The notes under the pieces are model-generated. The model ran no database searches, was not told where the DNA came from, and saw nothing but the letters and a program-made list of their open reading frames with translations. From assembly GCA_902772605.1 (NCBI GenBank), contig CACYBG010000064.1, positions 1 to 6,721 of the forward strand: a stretch of 6,721 bases of DNA. The letters are read 5' to 3'. The position numbers and the translations under genes were made by a program. Positions 1-5,141 of the stretch are shown piece after piece. Positions within the stretch are counted from its first letter, which is position 1, and each line of letters opens with the position of its first letter. The stretch is from an uncultured Spirochaetaceae bacterium. Its GTDB lineage: Bacteria; Spirochaetota; Spirochaetia; Treponematales; Treponemataceae.

Positions 1-159
1 ATCTTTCGTCGTGACAATCACATCGCTTCTTCCCGCAACATTCTGAAGTTCTGAAACGACGTTGTAGCCTGTCATGCGGAACATCAGATGCGTGACTGAC
101 TCGTAATAATTTTCGCACATGTCTTTTTTTACGATTGTGGGTAAATCAGCAACTGTGTG
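1..159 (-). pseudogene. 5'-truncated remnant of a PD-(D/E)XK nuclease-domain (AAA-ATPase-like/DUF1703 type) protein, also cut by the left window edge
   Basis: The reverse strand reads 53 codons without a stop, including ENYYESVTHLMFRMTGYNVV followed by SELQNVAGRSDVIVTTKD. The order E-x-YY-x-S, a 'G-x-x-V-x-S/AE' strand and 'GR-x-D-hydrophobic' is the start of the C-terminal nuclease domain of the widespread 'ATP-binding protein with AAA-ATPase-like and PD-(D/E)XK domains' family. The expected EFK strand would lie off the left edge. In that family roughly 350 residues (P-loop domain) precede this point. Here an in-frame TAA stands at 160-162, only a few residues upstream of the recognisable homology (ADLPTIVKKDM). 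An ATG at 118-120 (MCENYY) could start a short ORF but has no convincing Shine-Dalgarno. I therefore read it as a gene fragment that lost its 5' part. The family assignment is from remembered motifs, not a search. Confidence 0.5.
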
Positions 160-233
160 TTACGCAGATCTAAAAATTAGCTGTGTCAGAAAGGATTTAA
201 AATGCAATGGAAGTTAGTTTATTAAATCTCCAA

Positions 234-257
234 TATACATACCGTTAGGTATATAAT
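234..257. promoter_or_regulatory. Second copy of the TetR-type operator, outside the operon terminator
   Basis: The plus strand carries the dyad ATACC-GTTA-GGTAT inside 240-253. Over 234-256 it matches the tetR promoter operator (2279-2257, minus strand) at 21 of 23 positions; the shared core is TACCGTT, one variable base, then GGTATATAA. The right half also forms a perfect TATAAT (252-257) on the plus strand. The corresponding -35 position (about 227-232, TCTCCA) is poor, unlike the TTGACT of the tetR copy. It lies between the nuclease-gene remnant and the terminator of the GH13 gene. It is probably bound by the same TetR protein; which gene it controls, if any, cannot be seen. Confidence 0.6.
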
Positions 258-299
258 AAAAAGAGTCGCATCCGTTATAATGCCATAGGATGCGACTCT
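258..299 (-). terminator. Intrinsic terminator of the tetR-GH13 operon
   Basis: A perfect 12-bp inverted repeat, AGAGTCGCATCC (262-273) and GGATGCGACTCT (288-299), encloses a 14-nt loop. Read on the minus strand the stem is followed by a T run and then ATTATAT (261-250), the usual order for a Rho-independent terminator. On the plus strand the stem is followed by GGGAAAATG, so it is one-directional. It lies about 50 nt beyond the stop codon of the GH13 gene. Confidence 0.9.
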
Positions 300-348
300 G
301 GGAAAATGATGTAAATCTGTTTTAATTGAATTAAATGAAAGGGAGGGG

Positions 349-1653
349 TCAGTCGTTGTCGATTACAAGCCACTTTGCAGGGACTTCAATTTCATGGTTG
401 TTTTGTATTTTGATTTTTGCCGGTGATGAATCAAGATTTACGAAAATACGTACGGTATCATTTTTAAATGTACGTGAAAATGCAAACTGCATGTTTGAAA
501 CAAAGAGTTCCTTGTAGTCTCCGCGTTGAAGTGCTATGCTGTTTGCCCTTATTTTTGAAAATTTTCTTATCGTTTCGACCAATGCATCACTGTTTAGGTC
601 TGGCCATGCAAACCTTTCAAGCGATTCGACGAATGGCGGTAACGCAGGTCGCAGTTGGAAATCATCATAATCTCCTCGCTGTCCTTTGATTCCCCATTCG
701 CTTCCATAATAGACTGATGGAATGCCCGGAATGCAGAACATGAGTGCATAAATCAAATGTACAAGGCTTTCGTCGTTCAGTGTGCTTGCGATTCTGTTTA
801 CGTCATGGTTATCGACGAAATTGAAGAGCTGTATGTTTCTGTACATTCCGTCGCTTCCGAATTCCCTGTTCAGGTTGTAGGAAAGTTCGAAGAAATTTTT
901 CGTATTCAGTGCTGACCACATTGATTTGTAAATTTGATAGTTTGTAACCGAATCCAGACGACCTTTTTTCGCCCAGTCGTTGTAATCTCCATGTACTACT
1001 TCACCGAACAGCCAGAAATCATTTCTGTATTTTTTGATTTCGCATGAAAGCCTGTCCATGAATTTTGGACTTAAAACATCTGCCGCATCAAGTCGAAGTC
1101 CATCGATTCCGAATGTATCGATCCAATGTTTTGTTGCAGAAATCAGGTATTCCTGAACCTCTGGATTTTCTCCGTTGAGTTTAACGAGGTCCATGCAACC
1201 GGCCCATCCGCAGTAATCGAAATTGTCGCCGAAACATGAACGTCCATCGAAATTTATGTTGCAGTACCAATCCCTGTATTTTGATTCGCGACCGTTTTGA
1301 ATCAAATCCTTGAATGCAAAAAAATCACGGCCGGTGTGGTTGAATACTGCATCGAGTAAAACCGAAAGTCCACGTTCATGGCATGCATCGCAGAATCTCT
1401 TGAAGCTTTCGTTGTTTCCCAAACGTCGGTCAACGAAAAAATAGTCCAGCGTGTCGTATCCATGTGAAGATGATTCAAAAACCGGACCAATCAGGACTGC
1501 GTTTACCCCAAGCGACTTGATGCGGTCAAGTTCACCGATGAGCCTGTCGAATCCATTTCCCGGAGGGCAGCAGAAATCATTCCTGCGGGAACATCCGCAC
1601 ATTCCGAGCGGATAAATGTGATAGAAGAATTTGTCTGAAAAGAGTCTGTCCAT
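349..1653 (-). CDS. Cytoplasmic GH13 alpha-amylase-family glycosidase (neopullulanase/cyclomaltodextrinase-like)
   Basis: The 434-residue protein has the GH13 motifs in order: region I DAVFNH (101-106), a region V-like MDLVKLN (154-160), region II GLRLDAAD (185-192) with nucleophile D189, region III FGEVV with acid/base E218, and region IV FVDNHD with D284. All three catalytic carboxylates are present. It starts directly in the (beta/alpha)8 barrel (FYHIYPLG at 10-17) and has no signal peptide or CBM34-like N-terminal domain. It should therefore act in the cytoplasm on alpha-1,4 (perhaps alpha-1,6) linked oligosaccharides such as maltodextrins; exact substrate and product are inference. A short all-beta C-terminal domain (about 375-434) ends the protein. 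The start is supported by AGGAG at 1660-1664, 6 nt upstream. It lies 18 nt after the tetR stop, so the two are co-transcribed, and ends before a strong terminator. Twelve cysteines, four of them between residues 19 and 29 (CGC and CC), are many for a cytoplasmic GH13 enzyme. Confidence 0.9.
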   Translation of the reverse strand: MDRLFSDKFFYHIYPLGMCGCSRRNDFCCPPGNGFDRLIGELDRIKSLGVNAVLIGPVFESSSHGYDTLDYFFVDRRLGNNESFKRFCDACHERGLSVLLDAVFNHTGRDFFAFKDLIQNGRESKYRDWYCNINFDGRSCFGDNFDYCGWAGCMDLVKLNGENPEVQEYLISATKHWIDTFGIDGLRLDAADVLSPKFMDRLSCEIKKYRNDFWLFGEVVHGDYNDWAKKGRLDSVTNYQIYKSMWSALNTKNFFELSYNLNREFGSDGMYRNIQLFNFVDNHDVNRIASTLNDESLVHLIYALMFCIPGIPSVYYGSEWGIKGQRGDYDDFQLRPALPPFVESLERFAWPDLNSDALVETIRKFSKIRANSIALQRGDYKELFVSNMQFAFSRTFKNDTVRIFVNLDSSPAKIKIQNNHEIEVPAKWLVIDND

Positions 1654-1671
1654 TTTTTTCTCCTGAAATTT

Positions 1672-2250
1672 TTAGTTTGCAATTCCGTACATGAACGAAT
1701 GGACGATTGCGTAAATCGTCTCTTCGTTATTTTTGATTTTTCCATTAAGGTAGGCTTGTGCAACTGAATATAGATTCCCATGAAAAAGTATGGAATAAAG
1801 TTTTTCCTTTCCCTTCATGTTGCCGAATTCGTTGCATGAATTCTTGAAGAATTTAAGTATGGCGGATTCAAGTCCAGCCTTAACAGGTGAAAAAACTTCT
1901 GCCGATTCGCTTCCATCAGGTGCATTCATCAATATGCAGTGAAAGGCGAAGTATGTCTTGTTATCCTTTGCAAAATTGATTGCTGTCTTGTAGAGTTTCG
2001 TCAGTGATTTTTGAAAGTCGTGCTCATAGTTTGCGGCATCCTCTATCTTTTTCAAAAAGGTTTTGCCGTATTCATCTATTATGTTCTGCAGCAGTCCTGA
2101 TTTGCTTCCGAAATAATAGTAGAGCGTAGGTTTGGTTATTTCGGCCTTTGTACAGATTTCCTGGACTCCAACCGAATCATATCCTTTTTCGGAAAAAAGC
2201 TTTACCGAAACGTCCATCAAGTTTTTTTTCGTGTTCTGTTCGTTTTCCAT
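1672..2250 (-). CDS. TetR/AcrR-family transcriptional regulator
   Basis: The protein has 192 residues, a normal TetR length. The N-terminal DNA-binding domain is plain: KLFSEKGYDSVGVQEI (17-32) followed by the helix-turn-helix CTKAEITKPTLYYYFGSK (33-50), matching the family pattern 'LF-x-x-x-GY-x-x-x-x-V-x-x-I ... TLYYYF-x-SK'. Residues 51-192 form the variable helical ligand and dimerisation domain, so the effector cannot be read. The ATG at 2250 leaves the usual short basic tail before helix 1; the next Met (residue 12) would cut into helix 1. No Shine-Dalgarno precedes the ATG, and the predicted -10 box lies only 7 nt upstream, so the message may be leaderless. A palindromic operator in the promoter indicates autorepression. 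It is the first gene of a unit with the GH13 glycosidase 18 nt downstream, which suggests control of that enzyme; TetR regulators of glycosidases are less common than LacI or ROK ones. Confidence 0.92.
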   Translation of the reverse strand: MENEQNTKKNLMDVSVKLFSEKGYDSVGVQEICTKAEITKPTLYYYFGSKSGLLQNIIDEYGKTFLKKIEDAANYEHDFQKSLTKLYKTAINFAKDNKTYFAFHCILMNAPDGSESAEVFSPVKAGLESAILKFFKNSCNEFGNMKGKEKLYSILFHGNLYSVAQAYLNGKIKNNEETIYAIVHSFMYGIAN

Positions 2251-2257
2251 ATCTATT

Positions 2258-2286
2258 TATATACCGAACGGTAAGTATAAAGTCAA
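2258..2286 (-). promoter_or_regulatory. tetR-GH13 promoter with embedded TetR operator
   Basis: On the minus strand TTGACT (2286-2281) is separated by exactly 17 nt from TATATA (2263-2258). The dyad ACCG-TT-CGGT (2272-2263) sits at the 3' end of the spacer and runs into the -10 box, within a longer near-palindrome TATAC(T)TACCGTTCGGTATATA. A repressor bound here would block RNA polymerase. An alternative -10, TATACT (2279-2274), has no good -35. Transcription would begin near 2251, practically at the ATG. Confidence 0.75.
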
Positions 2287-2290
2287 TATG

Positions 2291-2302
2291 TTTTCCGGAA
2301 AA
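2291..2302. repeat. 12-bp perfect palindrome upstream of the tetR -35 box
   Basis: TTTTCCGGAAAA reads the same on both strands and ends 4 bp upstream of the tetR -35 hexamer. It shares the outer arms TTTTC...GAAAA with a second 12-bp palindrome in the nitroreductase promoter (4396-4407). It may be an activator or repressor site; no binding protein can be named. Confidence 0.35.
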
Positions 2303-2306
2303 AAAC

Positions 2307-2330
2307 AAAAAAAACCGACATTTCTGCCGG
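2307..2330 (-). terminator. Intrinsic terminator of the PAS-GGDEF-EAL gene
   Basis: Read on the minus strand, CCGGCA (2330-2325), a GAAA tetraloop (2324-2321) and TGTCGG (2320-2315) form a 6-bp stem with one G-U wobble, followed by eight T (2314-2307). It lies 63 nt after the stop codon of the EAL gene and upstream of the tetR promoter, so it isolates the two units. On the plus strand the wobble becomes an A-C mismatch but TTTTT follows, so weak activity in that direction is possible. Confidence 0.88.
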
Positions 2331-2393
2331 TTTTTAAATTATGGGGTAGAATTATCGTTCAAATCCTAAAATCAGCTCAATAAATGCCAGAAC

Positions 2394-4133
2394 TTACAGT
2401 CTATCGGCCTCAACAGCTTCATTTTTGGTTTCGGATTCCGGAATATCACTCAAGTATTGTCTTTGGGTCAACAGCATTTCAAGTGGTGCAGGCTTCATGT
2501 AATAAAATCCCTGAGCCTGGTCACATTCGATTTCTTTAAGAAAATCAACATGCTCCTTCATTTCTATTCCTTCAGCAAGAGTGTGGACGTGCATTTTTTT
2601 TGCAACTTCGACAATGGCCTTCATTATGTGCCTGTTCGCTCCGTTATTGTCGTTAAGGTGCTTCATGAGTTCCATATCGAACTTGACCAAATCAAAATGG
2701 TACTGGCTGAAAACATTCAGTGACGAATATCCGCTGCCGAAGTCATCAATCCATATTTTAAATCCCATGTCCTTGAGCTTTTTGATTTGGGCCTTGAAAT
2801 TATCCGTTGCAGTTGCGACTGCCTGTTCGGTTATTTCGATTATCAATACGTCGGAACTGAGTCCGTATTTTTTTAAAATGCCTTCAAGTTTTTCTGCAAT
2901 GTTTATGTGGTCGAAATCCTGTCCGGAAAAATTCACTGAGATTGGAATTATTTCAAGTCCACCGGCCCTTCTTTTTTCAACCTCAACGCAAATTTCCTCT
3001 GCCATGTAAAGGTCTAGTTTGTAAAGCAGATGGTATTTTTCCAGGACTGGAATGAAATTTCCAGGAGTAATTATTCCTTTTTTGGGATCGACCCAACGGG
3101 CGAGTGCTTCACATGAACTTACTTTTCCCGACTTAACCCTTATGATTGGATGATAGTAAATCCTTATCCATTTCTCTTCAATCGCCTGATTGAATGATTC
3201 GATTATGTAATGCCGGTTCCAATATGCTTCATCAAGTTCCTTTGAAAAATATTTGAAAACCGTGTTCAGGTTGTTTCCGATTTCTTTCGTGCAGATTTTT
3301 GCATTGTCAATTGCATCGGTAAATGACATCCCTTCTTCCAACTTTATGATTCCGGCTCTGATTCCGGTCGTGTTTCCTTTTGGATCGTCTTTTATCTGCT
3401 GATTGATTTTATATATGTTTGCTTCAATATCCGTTGATCCGGTTAAAATTATGAAATGGTCGTTGTATGCACGTACGGTCAAATCGTTTTTAAATGTTTC
3501 CGTTATTTTTTTTGCGGCAACTTGGAGAAGTTCATTGCCTTTCGTAAAGCCGTATTCGGAATTGAACGCCTGCATTCCATTTATGTCGATGAAAATCAGG
3601 TAAGGGGCCTTGTTTTCGCTTTTTATCGCATTGATTTTTTCACCGGCCATTTCATAAAAATAATTTATGTTCGGTATTTTTGTAATGGCATCAAAGTAAA
3701 AATTATCGCGCTGAGTACTGATATATGATTTGCTTATTTTTCTGATTGAAGAATTGCTTTGCGTCATGTCGATGTAATACAGGAAGGCAAGCTCGTCACC
3801 GTTTTCCATTATCTGCCTTTTTCCAATCGTGTGGATAAGGTGGTACGTGTTGTCGCTGTGCATCGAACGGTATACGGCATCATATTCTTCACATAAATGT
3901 TCTGCGAAATCTTTTCCTATCTTTGCCATTCGTACTGCATCTTCAGGATGGAGCGATTCGAACATTCTGTCTGTAAGTGTCGTCATCAGCTTTTCCCTCG
4001 GCATGTTCCGGGCTTCACAAAGTCCATCGGATACGAGAACGGTAACGGCCTTATTGTTTATGTATTGATATATGCCAAACGGCAATTTCATTCTTTCATA
4101 TGCTTTTTTTTCGTCAGGGGCAAATTCATACAT
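2394..4133 (-). CDS. PAS-GGDEF(degenerate)-EAL protein, predicted c-di-GMP phosphodiesterase
   Basis: The 579-residue protein has a PAS-like sensor (about 18-125, with HPED at 62-65), a diguanylate-cyclase-like domain (about 145-298) and an EAL domain (about 305-560). The GGDEF signature is replaced by YNDHF (223-227) and no RxxD inhibitory site precedes it, so cyclase activity is not expected; the domain may bind GTP or be structural. The EAL domain keeps the residues expected for catalysis: EALARW (E342), N401 in SVNFS, E433 in EITEQ, the loop IDDFGSGYSS with D463 and D464, K484, E521 and E524 in AEGIE, and Q541 in QGF. Hydrolysis of c-di-GMP to pGpG is therefore predicted. No membrane segment or signal peptide is visible, so it is cytoplasmic and the PAS domain would sense an internal signal. 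The start is well supported by AGGAGG at 4142-4147, 8 nt upstream. It is monocistronic, with its own promoter, long leader and terminator. Confidence 0.93.
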   Translation of the reverse strand: MYEFAPDEKKAYERMKLPFGIYQYINNKAVTVLVSDGLCEARNMPREKLMTTLTDRMFESLHPEDAVRMAKIGKDFAEHLCEEYDAVYRSMHSDNTYHLIHTIGKRQIMENGDELAFLYYIDMTQSNSSIRKISKSYISTQRDNFYFDAITKIPNINYFYEMAGEKINAIKSENKAPYLIFIDINGMQAFNSEYGFTKGNELLQVAAKKITETFKNDLTVRAYNDHFIILTGSTDIEANIYKINQQIKDDPKGNTTGIRAGIIKLEEGMSFTDAIDNAKICTKEIGNNLNTVFKYFSKELDEAYWNRHYIIESFNQAIEEKWIRIYYHPIIRVKSGKVSSCEALARWVDPKKGIITPGNFIPVLEKYHLLYKLDLYMAEEICVEVEKRRAGGLEIIPISVNFSGQDFDHINIAEKLEGILKKYGLSSDVLIIEITEQAVATATDNFKAQIKKLKDMGFKIWIDDFGSGYSSLNVFSQYHFDLVKFDMELMKHLNDNNGANRHIMKAIVEVAKKMHVHTLAEGIEMKEHVDFLKEIECDQAQGFYYMKPAPLEMLLTQRQYLSDIPESETKNEAVEADRL

Positions 4134-4318
4134 TTTTTATTCCTCCTGAAAGGGATATTATTTGACCGAAAAGAAACGGTGATGAATGCAACAGACTTCG
4201 TCAGTCTAAAGGTTCAATGATTTCATTCTTAGACTGGGCTGCCTGTTTTTGGATAAATCAACATACATCGCTGCAAGCAACGAGGTGTGAAACCTTCCGC
4301 ACGAATAAATAATCCGTC
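4134..4318 (-). other. Long 5' leader of the PAS-GGDEF-EAL gene with several hairpins
   Basis: About 185 nt separate the predicted transcription start from the ATG. On the minus strand three hairpins can be drawn. One is CGUUG-CUUG-CAGCG (4282-4269) with a stable CUUG tetraloop. The second is an 8-bp stem CAGTCTAA/TTAGACTG (4236-4229 with 4209-4202) containing an inner AATG/CATT stem-loop. The third is ACCG/CGGT (4180-4177 with 4168-4165), just upstream of the Shine-Dalgarno. I looked for the conserved blocks of c-di-GMP-I and -II riboswitches and did not find them. Regulatory function is inference. Confidence 0.35.
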
Positions 4319-4324
4319 AGTATG

Positions 4325-4354
4325 ATTATAGCACTATTTTGCGTGAATTGTGAA
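4325..4354 (-). promoter_or_regulatory. Promoter of the PAS-GGDEF-EAL gene
   Basis: The minus strand has TTCACA (4354-4349), an 18-nt spacer and a perfect TATAAT (4330-4325). Hexamers and spacing are the same as those of the divergent promoter at 4390-4419, and TATAATCA is shared as well. Transcription would start near 4318. Confidence 0.65.
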
Positions 4355-4376
4355 GGTTGATTTTGAAATTCACCTT
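4353..4376. promoter_or_regulatory. Imperfect dyad between the divergent promoters, candidate shared operator
   Basis: AAGGTTGATTTT and GAAATTCACCTT form a 24-bp imperfect palindrome with 9 of 12 symmetric positions. It touches the -35 box of the leftward promoter and ends 13 bp before that of the rightward one. The position suits a regulator acting on both; this is inference from symmetry alone. Confidence 0.3.
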
Positions 4377-4389
4377 TCTGCCCGGATGA

Positions 4390-4419
4390 TTCACATTTTC
4401 ATGAAAAATGTAGTATAAT
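4390..4419 (+). promoter_or_regulatory. Promoter of the nitroreductase-lipoprotein unit, with a palindrome in the spacer
   Basis: TTCACA (4390-4395), an 18-nt spacer and TATAAT (4414-4419) give a strong sigma70-like match, with a start near 4426. The spacer holds the perfect palindrome TTTTCATGAAAA (4396-4407). This lies within the wider repeat ACATTTT (4393-4399) and AAAATGT (4405-4411), so a repressor or activator site overlapping the promoter is likely. Confidence 0.65.
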
Positions 4420-4464
4420 CAATCTGTCTGATACCCCCGCTATCAAACGGTATGCAGATGTCAT
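4399..4464 (-). CDS. Possible 21-codon small ORF with a good ribosome binding site, antisense to the leader (doubtful)
   Basis: On the minus strand AGGAG (4476-4472) stands 7 nt before an ATG (4464-4462) that opens a 21-residue frame beginning MTSAYRLIAGVSDRL and stopping with TGA at 4401-4399. A perfect TATAAT on the minus strand (4566-4561) could drive it, but its -35 region is weak. The start region would be complementary to the RNA made from the plus-strand promoter at 4390-4419. The product has no clear membrane helix and no family that I recognise. Confidence 0.15.
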   Translation of the reverse strand: MTSAYRLIAGVSDRLIILHFS

Positions 4465-4545
4465 GGGTATTCTCCTGTGTTAATCAGCGGTTCCTCAGTA
4501 TGCCTCAGAAAGGTAGGATCCGCCGTAAAAACTGTGGTTTTAAAT
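4426..4545 (+). ncRNA. Candidate structured leader or small RNA upstream of the nitroreductase gene
   Basis: The roughly 200-nt leader has a first half of about 50% G+C by hand count, richer than its surroundings, and it folds. AUACCC (4431-4436) can pair with GGGUAU (4465-4470), or AUACC can pair with GGUAU (4449-4453); the two pairings exclude each other, as in a switch. Downstream GCGGTTCC (4487-4494) pairs with GGATCCGC (4516-4523) with one T-T mismatch, capped by TGCCT/AGGTA (4501-4505 with 4511-4515). A short AAAAC/GTTTT hairpin (4528-4541) follows without a separate U tract. It matches no riboswitch consensus I could recall (FMN, TPP, SAM, preQ1, c-di-GMP, guanidine, fluoride), nor SRP or 6S RNA. 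The rest, 4546-4610, is AT-rich with TATATATTATATAG and could hold a second promoter. Confidence 0.3.
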
Positions 4546-4592
4546 GTTGGTATCATATATATTATATAGAAGAAAATGTGGCCAAAACATGA
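4452..4592 (+). CDS. Possible 46-codon upstream ORF in the nitroreductase leader (doubtful)
   Basis: An ATG at 4452 opens a frame (MQMSWVFSCV...) that closes with TGA at 4590-4592, 36 nt before the nitroreductase start. The product would be basic and cysteine-containing (KGRIRRKNCGFKCWYH). There is no Shine-Dalgarno before the ATG, the codon use is unlike the neighbours, and I recognise no family. It is most likely a chance ORF across a structured leader; it is listed because it spans the main leader hairpins, so translation of it would affect folding. Confidence 0.12.
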   Translation: MQMSWVFSCVNQRFLSMPQKGRIRRKNCGFKCWYHIYYIEENVAKT

Positions 4593-4628
4593 AGATTGGG
4601 CTGCATAATTCATATTTGGAGGGAAACA

Positions 4629-5141
4629 ATGGAATTTACTGAACTTGTAAAGGAACGGTATTCATGTAAAAAATTCAACGGAAAGGGTGTCGATAAGGAT
4701 AAAATCGTCGAAATCCTGGAGGCTGGACGGCTTGCTCCGACTGCAAAAAACCTTCAGGAACAGCATGTCTATGTGCTTCAGTCCGAAGATGCACTCAAGA
4801 AAATCGATGAGGCGACACCTTGCCGTTATAAGGCTCCGGTTGTACTCGTCGTTGCATTCGACAGGGAAAATGTATTTACATATCCTGGTGCAAAGCGAAA
4901 TTCCGGAATTGAGGATGCGACAATCGTTGCAACGCACCTTTGTCTTGCTGCATCAAATGCTGGAGTTGACAACTGCTGGATAAACAATTTTGATCCGGAT
5001 AAACTTCACGATCTTCTTGGACTTCCCGAAAATGAAGAGATACTTATGCTTCTGGATTTGGGATATGCCGAGGAAGGATTCAAACCGCTTCCAAATCACG
5101 GTTCAAGGAAAGCCCTGTCTGAAACCGTTACGTGGATTTAA
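4629..5141 (+). CDS. Nitroreductase-family FMN-dependent oxidoreductase (small, 170 residues)
   Basis: The protein shows the nitroreductase signatures: N-terminal ERYSCKKF (8-15), corresponding to the usual 'RRS-x-R-x-F' that contacts FMN phosphate; GRLAPTAKNLQEQ (33-45), the 'APSA-x-N-x-QPW' block; a central 'IEDATIVATHLCLAASNAGVDNCWI' type helix and strand; and LLGLPENEEILMLLDLGY near the C-terminus. Members are homodimeric FMN flavoproteins that use NAD(P)H to reduce nitro compounds, quinones or flavins; the physiological substrate here cannot be told. At 170 residues it is at the short end of the family, like the minimal anaerobe and archaeal forms. The start is the ATG at 4629, with GGAGGG at 4618-4623, 5 nt upstream. 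The frame is open further up to a TTG at 4596, but that start has no ribosome binding site. It is the first gene of a probable operon with the downstream lipoprotein. Confidence 0.9.
   Translation: MEFTELVKERYSCKKFNGKGVDKDKIVEILEAGRLAPTAKNLQEQHVYVLQSEDALKKIDEATPCRYKAPVVLVVAFDRENVFTYPGAKRNSGIEDATIVATHLCLAASNAGVDNCWINNFDPDKLHDLLGLPENEEILMLLDLGYAEEGFKPLPNHGSRKALSETVTWI

Noticed and set aside
202..225. ATG-started 7-codon ORF with AAGGA upstream in the left intergenic region
   Set aside because: It is too short, with no conserved context; most likely chance.
321..335. Inverted repeat TTTAATT-G-AATTAAA
   Set aside because: It is made only of A and T in an AT-rich 3' region between a stop codon and a strong terminator; chance is likely.
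2132..2383. Plus-strand open frames over the tetR promoter and the EAL-gene terminator
   Set aside because: They overlap tetR in antisense and run through a promoter and terminator; the protein is low-complexity Lys/Phe/Ser-rich.
3864..3874. CGAACGGTATA, resembling half of the TetR operator
   Set aside because: It lies inside the PAS-domain coding sequence, lacks the other arm and is explained by codons.
4528..4541. AAAAC/GTTTT hairpin as a terminator of a free-standing small RNA
   Set aside because: The stem is only five weak pairs and no U tract follows, so read-through into the nitroreductase gene is more likely.
4426..4545. SRP RNA, 6S RNA or FMN riboswitch in the nitroreductase leader
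   Set aside because: The conserved SRP apical loop, a long end-to-end pairing and the FMN-aptamer blocks are all missing.
4596..4628. Upstream TTG start extending the nitroreductase by 11 residues
   Set aside because: No ribosome binding site precedes it, while the ATG at 4629 has GGAGGG 5 nt upstream and matches the usual family N-terminus.
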